Part shown: piece by piece, positions 33,578 to 42,599 of the stretch | Position numbering within the stretch: the first letter of the stretch is position 1 | How the letters are laid out: the number at the start of each line of letters is the position of its first letter | Origin: an uncultured Eubacteriales bacterium | GTDB lineage: Bacteria; Bacillota; Clostridia; Oscillospirales; UBA644 | Direction of reading: 5' to 3' | Assembly (NCBI GenBank): GCA_900547165.1 | Contig: URFZ01000002.1 | Coordinates: 62,001 to 126,000 of the forward strand | DNA: 64,000 nt | Position numbers and translations under genes: made by a program | The notes under the pieces: generated by a model | What the model saw: only the letters and a program-made list of their open reading frames with translations | Told to the model about the DNA's origin: nothing | Database searches by the model: none

Positions 33578-34705
33578 CTATAAGAAGATAACGTCTTTTA
33601 TCGCTATCACTATTGCCAACCCGAATATAAGCACCATGCCGACCGCGTTTATCACACCCTTGACTTTTTCGGGTATCTGTTTTCTTGTTATCATTTCGAT
33701 AAGGAGCAGGAACGCCTGCCCTCCGTCAAGCGCGGGGAGGGGAAGCAGGTTTATTACCGCAAGGTTTATCGAAATAAATCCGAGGATATACATAAACGAC
33801 GCTATGCCCGCGTCAGCCGCCTGTTTTATCACGGTTGACGCTCCGACAGGCCCCGAAATGTATTTTACGGAAATTTTGTTCGTTACAAGGTCGTACAGCG
33901 TCTCATACATGACTTTGACCTGCGAAAACGTGTCCGCAAACGTTGTCTTTATAACGTTGCCGACCGTCTTTTTCTGTGCATAGACCTTGAAGTCCACAGA
34001 GAACAGAATAAGTTCGCCCCGTGCCGCGTCTTCTTCCGTTGCGGGGTCGCCTTTTGACGTTATGCGCGGAAATTTGACGTCTTTGAGTTCTATCGGTACT
34101 CCGTCTCTTTCAACCGTAACATCAACGGACGTTTTTCCGATATTGTCCTGAAACGCTCTTGAAATATCGGTATACGTCGAAATTTTTGTGTTTCCTATTT
34201 TGACTATTTTGTCGTTTTCCCGAAGTCCCGTTTCGTAGGAGACGGAATCGTTTTCAAAAACCGCGATCGTCGTTGTCGGCGTACTTGTTGTCAGCGTCAG
34301 AACAAACGTTATCAGTATCGCAACGATTATGTTCATCGTTATGCCCGCAAGCATAATGATAAGGCGCTGCCATTTGGGCTTTCTGTTCAGCGCGTTGTCG
34401 CATTCGCTGTCCTCGTTTTCGCCCTCCATGGAAACAAAGCCGCCTATCGGAAGCAAGCGTATCGAATACGCCGTGTTTCCGTCGGGGTCGAGTTCGGGCT
34501 TTTCTTTTGAGAAAAACGAGGTGACTTTTTTCTTGCCTGTCGCCTTAATTTTTTTGACGCTTATCAGTTTGGGACCCATTCCGAGCGAAAATTCATTCGT
34601 CTGAACCTTGAATATCTTTGCCGCAACAAAGTGTCCGAGTTCGTGAATGAATATAAGGAATCCGAGCCCGAGAACCGTATAAAGAACCTGCAAAACTACA
34701 TTCAT
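33578..34705 (-). CDS. rseP: Site-2 membrane metalloprotease RseP/RasP
   Basis: 375-residue zinc protease for regulated intramembrane proteolysis and removal of signal-peptide remnants. FLIFIHELGHFVAAKIF holds the HExxH zinc site, a PDZ domain is visible at about 175-240 (NDKIVKIGNTKISTYTDISRAF), and the C-terminal membrane motif LPLPALDGGQAFLLLIEM gives the third zinc ligand. Four membrane segments. I chose ATG 34705, whose ATGA overlaps the dxr stop, rather than the in-frame TTG two codons upstream. Conserved position between dxr and ispG. Confidence 0.95.
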   Translation of the reverse strand: MNVVLQVLYTVLGLGFLIFIHELGHFVAAKIFKVQTNEFSLGMGPKLISVKKIKATGKKKVTSFFSKEKPELDPDGNTAYSIRLLPIGGFVSMEGENEDSECDNALNRKPKWQRLIIMLAGITMNIIVAILITFVLTLTTSTPTTTIAVFENDSVSYETGLRENDKIVKIGNTKISTYTDISRAFQDNIGKTSVDVTVERDGVPIELKDVKFPRITSKGDPATEEDAARGELILFSVDFKVYAQKKTVGNVIKTTFADTFSQVKVMYETLYDLVTNKISVKYISGPVGASTVIKQAADAGIASFMYILGFISINLAVINLLPLPALDGGQAFLLLIEMITRKQIPEKVKGVINAVGMVLIFGLAIVIAIKDVIFL

Positions 34706-35853
34706 AAGCAACCCTGTCTGACCTTTCGGTCCGTTTCAAAAATATCTTCTATGTCGGGATTCTGTATTATCGGAGTGTCGTTCAATGCCCGCTCCGCAAC
34801 GTCCGCTATCTGCAAAAAGCCGATTTCGCCGCCGAGAAAACGAGCAACCGCAACTTCATTCGCAGCATTGAAGACCGTTGGCGCCGTGCCGCCCGTTCTT
34901 ATCGCCTGCCTTGCCAGCGAAAGAGAGCGGAAAGTTTTTTCGTCGGGTTCGTAAAACGTCATCTTCGCAAGGCTTGCCAAATCGAGTTCCGCCGCGGGGG
35001 ACGGCCTTCTGTCGGGATAAGTTATCGCGTACTGTATGGGAACTCTCATGTCCGGCAGCCCGAGCTGCGCGATTATCGCGTTGTCCTCAAACTCGACCGC
35101 CGAATGAACGATGCTTTCTCTGTGAATAACGACTTTGACCTTGCTTTCGTCCACTCCGAAAAGGCGGACAGCCTCGATTATTTCAAGTCCCTTGTTCATC
35201 AGCGTTGCGGAATCTATCGTTATTTTTTTGCCCATTTTCCATGTCGGGTGCGCAAGCGCTTTTTCGGGCGTTATGTCTTTCAGTTCTTCCGCCGTCTTTC
35301 CGAAAAACGGTCCTCCCGAAGCGGTCAGCAGAAGTCTTTTTATCTTTGCTTTGCCTTTTCGTGTTTCAAGACATTGAAATATTGCCGAATGTTCGCTGTC
35401 CACGGAAATTAGAGAAACATTCTCTTTTTTTGCAAGGTCGCAAATATATTCACCCGCGGTAACTATCGCTTCTTTGTTTGCGAGCGCCGCCGTTTTGTGC
35501 GCCTTGATTATCTCTATTGTCGGGCGTGTTCCCGCCATGCCCACAATGCCGTTGACGATGAGTTCCGAAGCGTCGTTTTTTATTGTTTCAAAAAGACCGT
35601 CTTCGCCGCCGAGAACTTTTGTTTGTGTGTCCGAAACCCTCGATTTCAGCGTTTCCGCCGCGGTTTTATCCGTGCAGACAGCAAAACTCGGTTTGAATTT
35701 TCGTATCTGTTCTTCGAGCAGGTCAATGCTCGAATGCGCCGTCAGCGTTTCGACTTCGCACCCGAGATTTTCCGCAACGTCAAGCGTCTGCGTGCCTATC
35801 GAGCCTGTCGAACCGAGGATGGATATTCTTTTTTTTGTGAAATCTTTTATCAT
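34702..35853 (-). CDS. dxr: 1-deoxy-D-xylulose 5-phosphate reductoisomerase
   Basis: 383-residue NADPH-dependent enzyme, second step of the MEP pathway. The NADPH site is KRISILGSTGSIGTQTLDV; the metal/substrate motifs are SVDSEHSAIFQCL and ASGGPFF, and the flexible loop region HPTWKMGKKITIDSATLMNKGLE is unmistakable. The start overlaps cdsA by 4 bases and the stop overlaps rseP, indicating tight translational coupling. Length is standard. Confidence 0.97.
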   Translation of the reverse strand: MIKDFTKKRISILGSTGSIGTQTLDVAENLGCEVETLTAHSSIDLLEEQIRKFKPSFAVCTDKTAAETLKSRVSDTQTKVLGGEDGLFETIKNDASELIVNGIVGMAGTRPTIEIIKAHKTAALANKEAIVTAGEYICDLAKKENVSLISVDSEHSAIFQCLETRKGKAKIKRLLLTASGGPFFGKTAEELKDITPEKALAHPTWKMGKKITIDSATLMNKGLEIIEAVRLFGVDESKVKVVIHRESIVHSAVEFEDNAIIAQLGLPDMRVPIQYAITYPDRRPSPAAELDLASLAKMTFYEPDEKTFRSLSLARQAIRTGGTAPTVFNAANEVAVARFLGGEIGFLQIADVAERALNDTPIIQNPDIEDIFETDRKVRQGCL

Positions 35854-36680
35854 TTTGCAAGCGCCGCTATCCCGTCGGCTATAACCTTAACACAGCAGAA
35901 CGCCGCAGATGTGAACATAACGCTGTCGAATCTGTCCATAATGCCGCCGTGTCCCGGAATGAGTTTTCCGTAATCCTTGATGTTGTAATTTCTTTTGACC
36001 ACCGAAGCCGAAAGGTCTCCGATAACCGCAAAAATGCCGCCGAAAAGCCCCATTGCGATATATACGGCGAACGGGACATTTTCCGTGCCGACGGCAAAAC
36101 GGACGATGAGCCCCATTATGACGGAGAACAAAACAGAGGTCGCAACGCCGCCGATAAAGCCCTCTACGGTCTTTTTCGGGCTGACGTGCGGCGCAAGTTT
36201 ATGTTTGCCGAAAAATCTGCCGACCATATATGCTCCCGTATCTCCGCCCCATGCGGTGGTGAAGACGAGTATCAGATAATAGAGTCCGTGTCCCGCGTCC
36301 GAACGCAGTATCGTCAGCGTTGAAAAGAAAAGAGAAATGACTATCGTCATACAGAACAGCGGACAAACGTTTTCGAATTTTATATCTTTCGCAAAACCGA
36401 ATATTGCGATAATGAACATAAATCCCGCAAGCGCAAAAAGCAGGGAAAAACGCCAACTGACGCTTGTTTGCGGAATGAACTGATAACCTATTGCATAAGC
36501 AACGCAGAACGGCATATAAATTTTGCAGCCTTTTTTGTTTATTGCCGTTCCGACTTCATATACAGCCAATGCGGAAAGCAGAGCCACCACCGTATTCATT
36601 ATATACGGAACGCTCGAAAAATATATCCAAACTATCAGCAGTGCCGTCAGCACCGCCCCCGAAATAACTCTTGTTTTCAT
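35850..36680 (-). CDS. cdsA: Phosphatidate cytidylyltransferase
   Basis: 276-residue integral membrane enzyme making CDP-diacylglycerol for phospholipid synthesis. About eight hydrophobic segments; the C-terminal CdsA signature reads KLIPGHGGIMDRFDSVMFTSA, and TAWGGDTGAYMVGRFFGKHKLAPHVSPKKTVEG-type residues (GGDTGAY, SPKKTVEG) form the catalytic loop. It starts right after uppS (3 bases) and overlaps dxr. Confidence 0.96.
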   Translation of the reverse strand: MKTRVISGAVLTALLIVWIYFSSVPYIMNTVVALLSALAVYEVGTAINKKGCKIYMPFCVAYAIGYQFIPQTSVSWRFSLLFALAGFMFIIAIFGFAKDIKFENVCPLFCMTIVISLFFSTLTILRSDAGHGLYYLILVFTTAWGGDTGAYMVGRFFGKHKLAPHVSPKKTVEGFIGGVATSVLFSVIMGLIVRFAVGTENVPFAVYIAMGLFGGIFAVIGDLSASVVKRNYNIKDYGKLIPGHGGIMDRFDSVMFTSAAFCCVKVIADGIAALAK

Positions 36681-36683
36681 CTC

Positions 36684-37406
36684 TTATTTCAATCCCCCGA
36701 ATTTTCTTGTGCGGTGACTGTATGCTTCAATCGCCGCATCCAGATCCTTTTCTTCGAAATCGGGCCAGCACACGGGAACGGAAACAAATTCCGAGTATGC
36801 AGCCTGCCATATCAGAAAGTTCGAAAGTCTCATCTCGCCCGCAGTTCTCACGATAAGGTCAGGATCGGGTTGCCCCGCCGTGTAAATACGGTCGCAGATG
36901 TCCTGTTCCGTTATTTTTTTACCCTTATGTTCTTTTATAAACGAGTTGACCGCAGCAACTATCTCCGCGCGCCCGCCGTAGTTGACGGCGATGTTCATTT
37001 CCATTTTTTTCTCCGATTTTTCGGAAACGCGCGTTATTTTGTCTATCATATTTCTCTGGATAAGATTGAATACCTTTGTGTCACCGATAAATCTTACACG
37101 TGTGTGGGTGTATATCTCGTCCGAATCTTCTTCGAAATATCCTATCATCTTTTTCAGATATTCTGTCAGAATATTCGTCAGCGCGGCAACTTCTTCCGCA
37201 GGTCTTCTCCAATTTTCGGTCGAAAACGCATAAAACGTAACGGTCTTCACACCTTTTTTGTAGCAAAGTCGGGTAACTTTGTCAAGCGTTTCCGCACCCG
37301 CATAATGTCCCGCGCTTCTTTTCAGTCCGCGGCTTGTCGCCCAGCGTCCGTTTCCGTCCATAATGAAAGCGATGTGTTCGGGCATCTTCAAAGAGTTTTC
37401 GCTCAT
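36684..37406 (-). CDS. uppS: Isoprenyl transferase (undecaprenyl diphosphate synthase)
   Basis: 240-residue cis-prenyltransferase producing the C55 carrier for wall polymers. It begins MSENSLKMPEHIAFIMDGNGRWA, carrying the catalytic IMDGNGRWA motif, with HYAGAETLDKVTRLCYKKGVKTVTFYAFSTENW and the C-terminal DLIVRTAGEMRLSNFLIWQ(A)AYSE motif. I chose ATG 37406, behind AGAGGAAGAG; the frame stays open 30 codons upstream through a hairpin region without homology. It is 186 bases after frr, the largest gap of this operon. Confidence 0.96.
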   Translation of the reverse strand: MSENSLKMPEHIAFIMDGNGRWATSRGLKRSAGHYAGAETLDKVTRLCYKKGVKTVTFYAFSTENWRRPAEEVAALTNILTEYLKKMIGYFEEDSDEIYTHTRVRFIGDTKVFNLIQRNMIDKITRVSEKSEKKMEMNIAVNYGGRAEIVAAVNSFIKEHKGKKITEQDICDRIYTAGQPDPDLIVRTAGEMRLSNFLIWQAAYSEFVSVPVCWPDFEEKDLDAAIEAYSHRTRKFGGLK

Positions 37407-37488
37407 CTCTTCCTCTCTTCTTTTGCAGCACCCGAAAAACAGTCTCTTTCGGTCGGCAAATGTTCGGGTTTTATCTCTTAAAACTCGT

Positions 37489-37515
37489 CGGCGCACAGAT
37501 GTACGGTGCGCCGAT
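37489..37515 (-). other. Hairpin in the frr-uppS gap
   Basis: TCGGCGCAC / GTGCGCCGA, a 9-bp perfect stem. On the minus strand it is followed by CGAGTTTTAAG, and a second stem (ACCCGAA / TTCGGGT, about 37428-37469) follows. It may be a leaky terminator or processing site separating pyrH-frr from the lipid genes. Confidence 0.5.
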
Positions 37516-37591
37516 GTCTTTCTGTTTCAGTCCATGCCTTTTTGACAGACCTTGTATATGCAGCCTCAGGGAACGGACTGTTTCTTTTTTA

Positions 37592-38140
37592 TCAGACGGA
37601 AAGTATCTCTTTCGTCTTCTTCTCGGTCGTGTCTTCGATCTTCGCGATGTATTTATCCGTCAGATTCTGAATGTCTTTTTCCGCTATCTTCAAATCGTCT
37701 TCGGTTATTTCGCTCTTCTTCTTCTGCGCCTTGAATGCGTCCATTGCGTCGCGTCTTATGGCTCGAATGGCAACTTTTGAACCCTCGGCGGTCTTGTCTA
37801 TCGTCTTAACGAGTTCTTTTCTTCTTTCCTCCGTCAGCGGCGGAAAAGCAAGTCTGATTATTTTGCCGTCGTTCTGCGGGTTGATTCCGAGGTCAGAAGC
37901 CTGAATCGCTTTCTCTATCTCTTTGAGCAGCGACCTGTCATACGGGCTGACGGTCAGCATTCTCGGGTCGGGCGACGATATCTGCGCAACTTCGTTGATT
38001 TTCATCATCGAACCGTAATATTCAACGGAAATTCTGTCAAGAACGGATGCGTTCGCTCTGCCCGCTCTTATGGAAGCAAACTCCGTTTCAAGTGCGGCGA
38101 TGGTTTTTTTCATTTTTTCTTCGTATGCCGTGTAGTCCAT
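37592..38140 (-). CDS. frr: Ribosome recycling factor
   Basis: 182-residue factor that, with EF-G, splits post-termination ribosomes. Family marks are FASIRAGRANASVLDRISVEYYG, SPYDRSLLKEIEKAIQASDLGINPQNDG and IRLAFPPLTEERRKELVK. I chose ATG 38140 (MDYTAYEEKM) behind GGAGGTC; the frame extends eight codons upstream without support. It follows pyrH by 33 bases, the conserved order. Confidence 0.97.
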   Translation of the reverse strand: MDYTAYEEKMKKTIAALETEFASIRAGRANASVLDRISVEYYGSMMKINEVAQISSPDPRMLTVSPYDRSLLKEIEKAIQASDLGINPQNDGKIIRLAFPPLTEERRKELVKTIDKTAEGSKVAIRAIRRDAMDAFKAQKKKSEITEDDLKIAEKDIQNLTDKYIAKIEDTTEKKTKEILSV

Positions 38141-38173
38141 AATGACCTCCAAAAATAAATTCAAATTGATTTT

Positions 38174-38881
38174 TTAATAAAGAACCGTGCCTATCTGCTC
38201 TCCCGCGGCGGCTTTTTCTATGTTTGAGCCGTCTCCGAGATCGAAGATGAGAACGGGCATATCGTTGTCTCTGCAAAGAGCCGCGGCGGCGGCATCGATG
38301 ACTTTAAGGTCTTTTTCAAGCATTTCGCCGTAAGATATTCTGTCATATTTTTTCGCGTTCGGGTCTTTTTTCGGGTCTGCGGTATAAACTCCGTCCACGT
38401 TTTTAGCAAATAGGCATATATCCGCTTCGACCTCGATACCTCTCAGTACCGCCGTTGTATCGGTCGTGAAATACGGGTTCCCCGTTCCGCAGCCGAGAAT
38501 AAGTATCTTGCCGTTTTCCATTGCGTCTATCGCCGCTTCTTTTGTGAAAAGCTGTGCGATTTTCGGCATCGAGAGCGCAGAAAGCACTTCCGCCTTCATT
38601 CCGAGGTGTTCGAAAACGTCTTTTATCGCAAGACAGTTTATCATCGTTGCCAGCATTCCCATGTGGTCGGCAACGGATCTGTCCATATCGTTGCCCTGTC
38701 TTCCGCGCCAGAAATTGCCCGCGCCGATAACAATGGCTACCTGTGTGCCGTTTTCCGCGCATATCTTGATTTTTTCGCAGACCTTGCGCGCATTGTCAAA
38801 ATCTATGCCGTGTCCCTCACCGTTGGCAAGTGCCTCACCGCTGAGTTTTATCAGGATTCTTTTGTACCTGTGCTCTCCCAT
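38174..38881 (-). CDS. pyrH: UMP kinase
   Basis: 235-residue hexameric bacterial UMP kinase of the amino-acid-kinase fold, making UDP for RNA, wall and lipid-linked sugars. It begins MGEHRYKRILIKLSGEALANGEG, has VIGAGNFWRGRQ and the GTDPAR-like YTADPKKDPNAKKYDRISY. I chose ATG 38881, behind GGAGGACAAA; the in-frame extension to 39007 crosses the promoter. First gene of the operon; the usual rpsB-tsf pair is not upstream. Confidence 0.96.
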   Translation of the reverse strand: MGEHRYKRILIKLSGEALANGEGHGIDFDNARKVCEKIKICAENGTQVAIVIGAGNFWRGRQGNDMDRSVADHMGMLATMINCLAIKDVFEHLGMKAEVLSALSMPKIAQLFTKEAAIDAMENGKILILGCGTGNPYFTTDTTAVLRGIEVEADICLFAKNVDGVYTADPKKDPNAKKYDRISYGEMLEKDLKVIDAAAAALCRDNDMPVLIFDLGDGSNIEKAAAGEQIGTVLY

Positions 38882-38955
38882 TTTGTCCTCCGTATGACCT
38901 GCCGCTCTTTTCGGCGCTGTGCCGTTTCGTTTGCGGCGATTATAATATTGTATAT

Positions 38956-38984
38956 ATAATACTATAATTTTTCCGATTTGTAAA
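38956..38984 (-). promoter_or_regulatory. Promoter of the pyrH operon
   Basis: On the minus strand TTTACA (38984-38979), 17-base spacer, TATTAT (38961-38956), 75 bases upstream of pyrH in an AT-rich gap. Confidence 0.65.
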
Positions 38985-39027
38985 TAGGCAAAAAGAAATA
39001 TTATCACTTTTTACCAATTTACTTTTC

Positions 39028-40188
39028 TCAAATCATCGTGATTTTTTCGGTATAATCCGAAAATGCGCTCCCTATAACGGGCGTTGCAAGCGAAAAAATG
39101 TCGGTCGCTCTGCGTTCAAGTGCAATCTGCTCCGCAAATTCGGGAACTGCGGCAAGTTCGGGCGTAAAGTTCGTTATCAGCGGCAAATTCGAACTTTTTT
39201 TGATATTTTTCATTATTTCCGCTCCGCGTGCGTTGAACGCAAGCACACGCAAAAACGGTATCGTCGGCTCTGCTTTTTTTATGCCGAGAAACGGCGCGAT
39301 TATCATGCGGCGAACAGTTGCCATGGTGTATCGTTTTGTCTTTACTTTTTCGTAAAAATCTTCTATCGAGGTCGCTGTTTTTGCCGCTGCGATTATCCTG
39401 TTTTCCGCGCCCTCCGTAACGGCGTAATATTCTTTCAGTTCCTCCGCTTCCGCGTTTCTGAAAAAACCGATGAGCATACGTTCGAGGTTCTCTATCTTTG
39501 CGGGCGCTTTGCCCTGTAACAGGAGTTTTTCAAGCGTTTCGGAGGTCTCTTTCGGCAGGTCTTCTTTCGGCAATACTCCGCCGTCTATCTTCCGCCTTAT
39601 TTCGGATGCGGACGCAAAGCCCGTACTTCCTCCGTGATAGTTACCTACACGTTTTATCGCAACGGGTACGATTTTGCTTTTCAGCCGTTTCAGTTCTTTT
39701 ATATATTCGACCGCCAGAATATCGTTCGGCTTTTCGGGAGCGAACGCTCCGAGTTCTTTCAGCGCGTTTGCCCGTGCGGCGGCAAAAGTTTTGCCCTCCG
39801 AAAGTTCTTCTTTCAGAACACTCGAAAATTCAGGCGTTTCAAGCGTTTCGACCGTTTTTTCGAACGTCGGGACATTCGCACTTTCGCTACCGAAACAGAA
39901 TTTTGATACGACTCCCGTCGCTTCCGCAATTCGGACACAGCCCGCCGCAAACCTTTCCGCCGAGCCGACCGAAAATGATACGGGAAGTTCCAAAACCAGG
40001 TCAACGCCGTTCCGAACCGCGCATTTCGCGCGTTCAAATTTGCTCATCACCGCCGGTTCTCCGCGCTGAACAAAACTTCCGCTCATGACGGCGATTATCC
40101 CATCTGCTCCGAGTTTTTTTATTTGCGAAATATGGTATGCATGACCGTTGTGGAACGGGTTATATTCCGCCGCTGTTGCAAATATCAT
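39028..40188 (-). CDS. tmcAL: tRNA(Met) cytidine acetate ligase
   Basis: 386-residue nucleotidyltransferase-like enzyme (YlbM/DUF795) that makes N4-acetylcytidine at the wobble base of elongator tRNA-Met from acetate and ATP. The opening ATAAEYNPFHNGHAYHI contains the HxGH ATP site, followed by IIAVMSGSFVQRGEPAVMSKFERAKCAV; later GNYHGGSTGFASASEIRRKI is diagnostic. The helical C-terminal part binds tRNA. It has its own position upstream of the pyrH promoter, and diverges from the acetate kinase gene. The use of acetate beside ackA is noteworthy but may be chance. Confidence 0.94.
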   Translation of the reverse strand: MIFATAAEYNPFHNGHAYHISQIKKLGADGIIAVMSGSFVQRGEPAVMSKFERAKCAVRNGVDLVLELPVSFSVGSAERFAAGCVRIAEATGVVSKFCFGSESANVPTFEKTVETLETPEFSSVLKEELSEGKTFAAARANALKELGAFAPEKPNDILAVEYIKELKRLKSKIVPVAIKRVGNYHGGSTGFASASEIRRKIDGGVLPKEDLPKETSETLEKLLLQGKAPAKIENLERMLIGFFRNAEAEELKEYYAVTEGAENRIIAAAKTATSIEDFYEKVKTKRYTMATVRRMIIAPFLGIKKAEPTIPFLRVLAFNARGAEIMKNIKKSSNLPLITNFTPELAAVPEFAEQIALERRATDIFSLATPVIGSAFSDYTEKITMI

Positions 40189-40227
40189 TTTTTAACTCCG
40201 ACAATTATTAAATAAATGTAAAACCGC

Positions 40228-40256
40228 TTGCAATTTTTGTTAATTTATAATATAAT
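40228..40256 (+). promoter_or_regulatory. Promoter of ackA copy 1
   Basis: TTGCAA (40228-40233), 17-base spacer, TATAAT (40251-40256). A second TATAAT starts at 40246. Confidence 0.65.
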
Positions 40257-40404
40257 AAATTTGTTGTTCTCGGGACGTTTCGTTGTTTTTAACCCGTCCC
40301 GAACATATTATACTATATTTTCGTTAAAAAATCAATACGGCGCGATGCCGCGTTACCTTTTTCGGTCAGGACGGCTCCCGCGCGGAAAAGACAGGTGGAA
40401 CAAA

Positions 40405-41649
40405 ATGAAAATTCTTGTTATCAACTCCGGTTCGTCGTCTCTGAAATACCAGTTGTTCGACATCGAAACGGAAAAAGTCATCGCAAAGGGTCTCTGTGAC
40501 AGAATTGGTGTTAAAGGCGCCGTGGGAGCATTTACGTTCAAGACCGATGCGGAAAAGTATCAGACAGACGTCGATATGCCCGACCATGCGGCGGCTCTTA
40601 AAATAGTTCTCGAAACGCTCGTAAGCAAAGAACACGGCGTTATTTCGTCCGTTTCCGAGATAGAGGCTGTCGGTCACCGCGTGCTTCACGGCGGCGATAA
40701 GGTTTCAGGCTCCGTTCTCGTTACTCCCGAAGTTAAGCAGACCATCCGTGACTGCTTCCCTCTCGGACCTCTTCACAACCCCGCAAACCTCAACGGTATT
40801 GAGTCCTGTGAAAAGATAATGCCGGGTGTTCCGCAGGTTGCGGTTTTCGACACGGGTTTTCATCAGACTATTCCCGATTATGCGTTTATGTACGGTATTC
40901 CTTACGAATACTATGAAAAATACAAGGTTCGCCGTTACGGCTTCCACGGAACGAGCCACAAGTTCGTTTCCCGCAAGGCTGCGGACTTCCTCGGCAAAAA
41001 GCCCGAAGATCTGAACATTATAATTCTTCACCTCGGCAACGGTTCTTCTCTTTCCGCGGTCAGAGGCGGCAAGTGCGTAGACACGACCATGGGACTCACC
41101 CCGCTCGAAGGCCCCATAATGGGCACCAGAAGCGGCACGATAGACCCCTCTGTCGTAACGTTTATGCTTGACAAACTTGTTGAAGAAAAACTTGCAAAAG
41201 GTGAGACGGTTGATCCGACCAAACTCGGAACGGAACTTTCGACGATATTGAACAAAAAGTCCGGTCTTCTCGGTATTTCCGGCAAGACTTCCGACTGCCG
41301 CTATATCGTCGAGGGTATGGAAAACGGCGATGAAAGATGCACTCTTGCGTACAAAATGCTCGTTTACCAGATTCAGAAATTGCTTGGTTCTTACATTGCC
41401 GTTCTCGGCAGAGTTGACGCAATAGTATTCACGGCGGGACAGGGTGAAAACGGTCCCGAGACCCGTGAAGCCATCTGCGACGGTCTTGAAGAACTCGGCA
41501 TAAAGATAGATCTTTCAAAGAACGACTTCCGCGGGCAGGACAGAGACATCACCGCCGACGGCGCAAAGATAAAGACTCTTGTCCTGACCACGAACGAGGA
41601 ACTTGAAATAGCAAGAGACACTTACAGAATCGTTTCGGAGCAGAAGTAA
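40405..41649 (+). CDS. ackA: Acetate kinase, copy 1
   Basis: 414-residue ASKHA-fold enzyme that interconverts acetyl phosphate and acetate with ADP/ATP, the energy-yielding last step of acetate fermentation. It begins MKILVINSGSSSLKYQLFD, has VFDTGFHQT, RYGFHGTSHKFVS, HLGNGSSLSA and TMGLTPLEG. I chose ATG 40405 behind AGGTGG; the frame is open 59 codons upstream through the promoter region and that part is not coding. No phosphotransacetylase gene is in the window. A second full copy lies at 46699. Confidence 0.97.
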   Translation: MKILVINSGSSSLKYQLFDIETEKVIAKGLCDRIGVKGAVGAFTFKTDAEKYQTDVDMPDHAAALKIVLETLVSKEHGVISSVSEIEAVGHRVLHGGDKVSGSVLVTPEVKQTIRDCFPLGPLHNPANLNGIESCEKIMPGVPQVAVFDTGFHQTIPDYAFMYGIPYEYYEKYKVRRYGFHGTSHKFVSRKAADFLGKKPEDLNIIILHLGNGSSLSAVRGGKCVDTTMGLTPLEGPIMGTRSGTIDPSVVTFMLDKLVEEKLAKGETVDPTKLGTELSTILNKKSGLLGISGKTSDCRYIVEGMENGDERCTLAYKMLVYQIQKLLGSYIAVLGRVDAIVFTAGQGENGPETREAICDGLEELGIKIDLSKNDFRGQDRDITADGAKIKTLVLTTNEELEIARDTYRIVSEQK

Positions 41650-41721
41650 ACGCGCCTTTCCAAACGGCTTAAAACGGGTTTTTTCGAGGCTTCTGTTTTC
41701 GAAAATTCCGTATTTTGCATA

Positions 41722-41750
41722 TTGACACTATCTGCTTATTATGGTATAAT
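41722..41750 (+). promoter_or_regulatory. Promoter of the exopolysaccharide-control operon
   Basis: TTGACA (41722-41727), 17-base spacer, TATAAT (41745-41750), extended -10 TGG. A full consensus promoter, so either strongly expressed or under repressor/attenuator control in the 130-base leader that follows. Confidence 0.9.
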
Positions 41751-41815
41751 AACCGTAAAGGTGGTAGTATATTTTCTGTTCGGACACGGATATGATTTCA
41801 ATAATTATATACGTT

Positions 41816-41857
41816 TTGGCTTGGATCTGAAAACTCTTTGCAAGAGTTGTATGCCAA
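41816..41857 (+). other. Structured 5' leader hairpin
   Basis: Nested pairings TTGGC...GCCAA (41816-41820/41853-41857) enclosing AACTC...GAGTT (41832-41836/41844-41848) just upstream of the ribosome site of the chain-length gene. No T run; possible translational control element. Confidence 0.45.
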
Positions 41858-41879
41858 CAGAAGAAAGGGAAACTTAAAA

Positions 41880-42584
41880 ATGTCTCATACGGAATTTAAT
41901 TTCGGCGATTTCCTGCGCGTGTTAAAAAAATGGCTCGCGCTTGTCATAATTTTGCCCGTAATCGCCGGTTCGGGTGCGTTCGCATATTTTTACGTGACCT
42001 ATGTTCCTCAATTCACTGCAACGGCAATTGTCGCATGCAGCGCAAAACAAACTTCGTCTGGCAATATCGACGGCTCTACGCTTTCGACTTCAAAAGAGGT
42101 TGCGAAAACATTCAAGTACATGATGACGCAAAGCACAACGTTGCAGGACGCCGCCGACATTTTGCATGAAAATGAGGAGATTGAATACAACGCTTACAAC
42201 GCGGGCACTCTTGCGGGCATGATCAGCATTACGCAGGTTGAGGATACATATTTGCTCAACGTTTCCGCGACCGCTTCAAACCGTATAGTCGCCCGTGACG
42301 TTGCAAACGCCGTTGCGGACGCCAGCGTCAATCTTGCGGGCGAAGACGGAGACCTCGGTTTCGGACAGATTGCGGTTATACGCCGTGCGGATGTTCCGTC
42401 GGTTGAAAACGGCACAGGCATTTCCATAAAAGTTGCGCTTGCGACGCTTGTCGGGCTGGCTCTTGCGATAGGAATCGTTTTTCTTCTGTATGTGACAGAC
42501 GACAGGATAAAGACCCAGGAAGATATTCTTCGCTCTTACAACGTTCCGGTACTCGGCGTTATTCCGCCCGAGTCCGTGCAGTAG
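41880..42584 (+). CDS. Wzz/YveK-type polysaccharide chain-length regulator (BY-kinase activator)
   Basis: 234-residue membrane protein with the Wzz architecture: N-terminal cytoplasmic start FNFGDFLRVLKKW, first membrane helix LALVIILPVIAGSGAFAYFYV, an extracellular domain of about 140 residues (TATAIVACSA...TYLLNVSATASNRIVARDVANAVAD), and second helix VALATLVGLALAIGIVFLLYV. The cytosolic tail TQEDILRSYNVPVLGVIPPE is the part that activates the separate tyrosine kinase in Gram-positive bacteria. ATG 41880 is preceded by AAAGGG; an in-frame ATG 14 codons earlier lies in the leader. The kinase gene starts 15 bases downstream. Confidence 0.92.
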   Translation: MSHTEFNFGDFLRVLKKWLALVIILPVIAGSGAFAYFYVTYVPQFTATAIVACSAKQTSSGNIDGSTLSTSKEVAKTFKYMMTQSTTLQDAADILHENEEIEYNAYNAGTLAGMISITQVEDTYLLNVSATASNRIVARDVANAVADASVNLAGEDGDLGFGQIAVIRRADVPSVENGTGISIKVALATLVGLALAIGIVFLLYVTDDRIKTQEDILRSYNVPVLGVIPPESVQ

Positions 42585-42599
42585 AGGGGAGAGGTTGTA

